64,000 nucleotides of DNA from Anaerolineales bacterium (GTDB taxonomy: Bacteria > Chloroflexota > Anaerolineae > Anaerolineales > UBA11579). Location: positions 62,001 to 126,000 of the forward strand of contig JAHCIJ010000001.1 of the NCBI GenBank assembly GCA_026129255.1. The letters run 5' to 3'. Shown here in pieces: positions 61,037 to 64,000 of this stretch. Made by a program: the position numbers and the translations under genes. The notes beneath the pieces were generated by a model, which did not search any database, was not told where the DNA came from, and worked only from the letters and a program-made list of their open reading frames with translations. Numbering within the stretch: position 1 is the stretch's first letter; each line of letters begins with the position of its first letter.

Positions 61037-62011
61037 ATGGCTGAAATCAAACGTATTGGTGTACTCACTTCCGGTGGCGATGCCCCCGGTATGAACACAT
61101 GCATCCGCGCTGTGGCGCGCTGTGCACTCTTCAATGGCTGCGATGTCATCGGCATCCGCGATGGCTACGAGGGCCTGTTGCTGGGTGCCATGGGGCCGCT
61201 GGACGCGCGCGAGGTCGGCGGCATTATCCAGCGCGGCGGCACGATCTTGGGCACGGCGCGTAGCGAAGAGTTCCGCACTGAAGCCGGGCAGCTCAAGGCG
61301 ATGGAGATCCTCAAGCAGCACGGTGTGGATGGCCTGGTCGTGATCGGCGGCGATGGCTCGATGCGCGGGGCGCGTGCGCTGGCCGCCCGCGGCCTGCCGA
61401 TCGTCGGCGTGCCGGCCACCATCGACAACGACATGTGGGGCACCAACATGGCCATCGGCGTGGACACGGCGCTCAACACGATCTGTGACGCCATCGACAA
61501 GCTGCGCGATACGGCTTCGTCGCACCGCCGCGCCTTTCTCATCGAGACCATGGGGCGCAACTGCGGCTACCTGGCCGTCATGGCGGGCGTCATTGGCGGG
61601 GCGGAAGTGGTGCTGATCCCTGAGGTGCCGGTCAGCATCGAGGAAGTTGCCGCCAAGGTGGAAGACGCCTACAAGCGCGGCAAGACCCATTCGATCGTCA
61701 TTGTCTCTGAGGGCGCCAACATCCTCACCACCGAGCTGGCGGGGGCGCTTGAGAGCATGGACGTAGGCTTCAGCACGCGTATCACGATCCTAGGCCACAT
61801 TCAACGTGGCGGGCGGCCCACCGCCTTTGACCGCCTGCTGGCCAGCCGCATGGGCGTCAAAGCCGTCGATGCCCTGCTCGCTGGCCAGACCGACGTCATG
61901 ATGGGCCTGCGCGGCCGCGAGGTCGAGCCTATTCCCCTCGCCGACGTCGTCACTCGCCAGCGTGAAGCCAACTTGGACTACTATGAGATGGCGAAAATGC
62001 TTGCGTTCTAG
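61037..62011 (+). CDS. pfkA: 6-phosphofructokinase, ATP-type
   Basis: 324 residues. GVLTSGGDAPGMNTCIRA start, ATP site GGDGSMRGA (Gly in place of the Asp that marks PPi-dependent enzymes), catalytic TIDNDMWGTN, METMGRNCG-type loop (LIETMGRNCGYLA) and GHIQRGGRPTAFDR near the C terminus. Converts fructose 6-phosphate to the 1,6-bisphosphate, the main control step of glycolysis. Allosteric site residues are not evident enough to call. ATG 61037 follows the repeat element. Confidence 0.94.
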   Translation: MAEIKRIGVLTSGGDAPGMNTCIRAVARCALFNGCDVIGIRDGYEGLLLGAMGPLDAREVGGIIQRGGTILGTARSEEFRTEAGQLKAMEILKQHGVDGLVVIGGDGSMRGARALAARGLPIVGVPATIDNDMWGTNMAIGVDTALNTICDAIDKLRDTASSHRRAFLIETMGRNCGYLAVMAGVIGGAEVVLIPEVPVSIEEVAAKVEDAYKRGKTHSIVIVSEGANILTTELAGALESMDVGFSTRITILGHIQRGGRPTAFDRLLASRMGVKAVDALLAGQTDVMMGLRGREVEPIPLADVVTRQREANLDYYEMAKMLAF

Positions 62012-62079
62012 CAGAAAAGGCAGATTTTTAGCAAACTCTGTAGTAGACTACCTAGCAGTAAATAAGGAGAGGGAAACAA

Positions 62080-64000
62080 ATGAAGACCCGCCGTTCGATT
62101 TTAATATTCCTAATAACGTTAGTTCTAGTATCCATTCCCACGTCAGCACTGTCTGCCAGTGGTGTTGCTGCCGTGGATATTAAGTCCCACGATGCCTCTA
62201 ATTTCCCTGAAGTACAGCTCTTATTGCGTGTTACTGATGTAAATGGCCTCCCGGTAAGCGATTTGCGGGAAGATGAGATTACTGTCCAAGAAGACTCTAA
62301 TCGAATATCGAACTATGTGTTAGCTCCTGTGCAAACAGGGTCTTACGTCTCTATTGTTATTGATGCTGGCTCTGGCATCAATGCCAATGGTGCAACCTTT
62401 CAAAGCCGCCTCATAGAGATCAAGCAAGTCATTAACAACTATGTGCAGCGCATGAGCGCTAATGATTACGTGGAGATTTTGCTCTTGCGGCCCCGTGATC
62501 AGATCACGGTTCTTCAAGAGTTTACAAATGAAAAGAGCCGAGTAACCGGTGCAATTGATAACTTGGTTTTGGAAGATGCTAACTCGCTCTCCTATGGTCT
62601 TGAGGGTGTGAGCCGTGCTCTGGATGATTTGTCCGGTGTCGGAGACAAGAGTGGCTATCGAGCGGTGCTGCTTCTTTCTACATCTATTCAGGATCAAGGG
62701 CGTCGCTACCTTACTATGCAAGAGCTAACCGCCAAGGCAAATGGTCTGTCGATCCCAGTCCACACCTTGCTTTTTAGGCACTCCGACCTCACGCCGCACC
62801 AACTGGATAAGCTGGCTCAAGATACTTCTGGTCAGTATGCTTACTATTCACGCGCGCAAGTTGACTTTCCCATTCTTGATTTCATTCTGAATCAGGGCTT
62901 GGAGTATGAGTTGACTTATCGAACCACCAACCCTGCCGCAACCAGAATCGTGACTGTTACCGTGTTGCCAGGAATCAATGGGCCAGTCTTTGATGATCTG
63001 AGGCTGACTTTGAACCCCGTCCCTGGGCCGGCTGAGGTCACCTCAATCACTATTAACAATGGTGACCCAATTATCCGCCAGCCGGATGACCGTGCCGGTG
63101 AGTATACGTATTGGCCCACTGAGGTGCCTGTAGAGTTCTCTGTGCGTTGGCCGGACGGCTATGGCACCAGGGCGTTTGAGTGGGCCGAATTGGTTGTGGA
63201 TGGCAATATTGTTGGTGGGCGCCTCACTGACCTGCCAGTTGGGGACCGGATTGCAACCACTTGGGATTTGCGCCCCTTTGCGGAGGCAGGTGAAGCCTCG
63301 CACACCATCCAGGTGCGCTTTGTTGACGCGCTTGGCTTTGAAGTAGTTTCTCCCGTCCATACTACTCCTCTCACAATTCGAGCCGGTTTGTGTGGCCAGT
63401 ATCAGGGAACAGCACAAATTCTGTGCACTTTTAGATCCGTAATAGCGCCAGCCCTCGGTGTTCTTTCTTTCCTCGTGGTGGTAGCCCTGGTGGCTTACTA
63501 TTATCTGCGCCCAGATGATTTCCGTGCTCGCGTGGGTGGAGTTCAAGCTAAGGTGCAGAAGTTTGCAGATGAAGTGACCCAGACGTTACGCATTCGCGGG
63601 CGTGGTGGCGAAAGCGGCGGGCAGTTGCCGATGGCTTATTTGCATGTTGTCAAAGGCACCTTGGGTATGCGCCCTCGCTATCCGCTTTATCAGCGAGTTA
63701 CCCAGATTGGCCGCGATGACCCTTCACTCAAGGTGGAGGACGGAGATATTGCCATCACGGATAAGGCTGTTTCCAGGCCGCACCTCAGCATCGCAATCCT
63801 GGGTGATGAGTTCACTGTCACCGATATGGGTAGCGCCAATGGAAGCTGGCTTAATGGAATTGAGCTGGAAGCCGAAGAAGAGCAAGCTTTATCAGAAGGT
63901 GATCTGATCGAGTTGGCCGAATATGAGCCAGGCGAAAGGCTGGTCGCCTTCAGTTTTAGCCTGTACGGAGAAACCCCTGACGCCTCTTTCTCTTCAGATG
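62080..64000 (+). CDS. Secreted VWA / membrane / FHA protein, open at window end
   Basis: At least 640 residues with no stop before the edge. Signal peptide (ILIFLITLVLVSIPTSALSA), VWA domain (about 75-255: SYVSIVIDAGSGINANG), a beta-rich region and a membrane helix (about 455-475). A cytoplasmic FHA domain follows (about 530-610) with IGRDD, SRPHLSI and GSANGSWLNG. The metal-site motif is D-A-G-S-G instead of D-x-S-x-S, so metal binding may be lost. FHA domains bind phosphothreonine, so it may link an outside VWA to kinase signalling. ATG 62080 has AAGGAGAGGG before it. A hand count of line 62401-62460 gives about 48% G+C against about 75% in the sampled pfkA line. Confidence 0.85.
   Translation, partial: MKTRRSILIFLITLVLVSIPTSALSASGVAAVDIKSHDASNFPEVQLLLRVTDVNGLPVSDLREDEITVQEDSNRISNYVLAPVQTGSYVSIVIDAGSGINANGATFQSRLIEIKQVINNYVQRMSANDYVEILLLRPRDQITVLQEFTNEKSRVTGAIDNLVLEDANSLSYGLEGVSRALDDLSGVGDKSGYRAVLLLSTSIQDQGRRYLTMQELTAKANGLSIPVHTLLFRHSDLTPHQLDKLAQDTSGQYAYYSRAQVDFPILDFILNQGLEYELTYRTTNPAATRIVTVTVLPGINGPVFDDLRLTLNPVPGPAEVTSITINNGDPIIRQPDDRAGEYTYWPTEVPVEFSVRWPDGYGTRAFEWAELVVDGNIVGGRLTDLPVGDRIATTWDLRPFAEAGEASHTIQVRFVDALGFEVVSPVHTTPLTIRAGLCGQYQGTAQILCTFRSVIAPALGVLSFLVVVALVAYYYLRPDDFRARVGGVQAKVQKFADEVTQTLRIRGRGGESGGQLPMAYLHVVKGTLGMRPRYPLYQRVTQIGRDDPSLKVEDGDIAITDKAVSRPHLSIAILGDEFTVTDMGSANGSWLNGIELEAEEEQALSEGDLIELAEYEPGERLVAFSFSLYGETPDASFSSD

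Overview
The window is high-GC bacterial DNA with tightly packed genes and frequent ATGA start/stop overlaps. Gene content points to a Chloroflexota bacterium, probably an Anaerolineae relative. The clues are a GHMP mevalonate-pathway decarboxylase, lipoprotein-type ABC binding proteins, a stand-alone B12-binding mutase subunit beside MeaB, two DnaE paralogues, DUF4173 and HEAT/TPR membrane proteins, and an expanded SecA. No 16S gene is present, so this placement is inference.

Layout. 1-2171 (minus): an 11-bp-overlapping pair, a TPR protein cut by the window edge and an NB-ARC NTPase with a sigma-4-like helix-turn-helix. 2278-5119: tatA, then a polar amino-acid ABC transporter. 5226-11222: a five-gene oligopeptide ABC operon whose binding protein (5364-7031) reads as a circular permutant of the DppA/OppA fold. 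11233-13923: a perfect 42-bp palindrome, gamma-glutamyltransferase and a mevalonate decarboxylase. 14007-22930: site-2 protease, HEAT protein, MA-type peptidase, acylphosphatase, RadC, a TPR-lytic transglycosylase, a second (normal-order) peptide-binding protein and SecG. 23062-29476: uvrB, a ybaK-type deacylase whose 3' end is tandemly repeated, a GT4 glycosyltransferase, uvrC, a lone receiver domain and a 36-residue membrane peptide. 29538-40034: DUF4173 protein, ECF sigma factor with a zinc-finger partner, a TPR membrane protein, CopD-like protein, DnaE2-like polymerase, and a FIST / PAS-GGDEF-EAL pair. 40074-41107: tRNA-Lys(CTT) followed directly by a lower-GC AbiEii-type toxin-antitoxin pair. 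41239-49859: aldehyde dehydrogenase, GH1 glucosidase, moaB, rpmB-orf80-rpsR, B12-binding mutase subunit with MeaB, acetyltransferase, prs and mutM. 49860-50685: about 0.8 kb of non-coding palindromic repeats. 50686-62011: DUF488, metallo-beta-lactamase-fold and giant secA genes (minus), small membrane and VOC proteins, dnaE and pfkA. 62080 to the edge: a secreted VWA / membrane / FHA protein, lower in GC and open at the window end.

Themes. Nutrient import (amino acids, peptides) is paired with peptide-processing enzymes. DNA repair is dense (uvrB, uvrC, radC-like, mutM, dnaE2-like). Secretion genes (tatA, secG, secA) are dispersed. About ten genes have a TATAAT-like box only 6-10 bases before the start codon and no Shine-Dalgarno, which suggests leaderless transcripts. 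At least five families of short palindromic repeats sit in intergenic gaps. Strongest candidates for something undescribed: the permuted peptide-binding protein, the SecA with about 300 extra residues in its helical scaffold, the 79-bp repeats made from a gene's own 3' end, and the orphan 11-base anti-Shine-Dalgarno match in the peptide operon leader.
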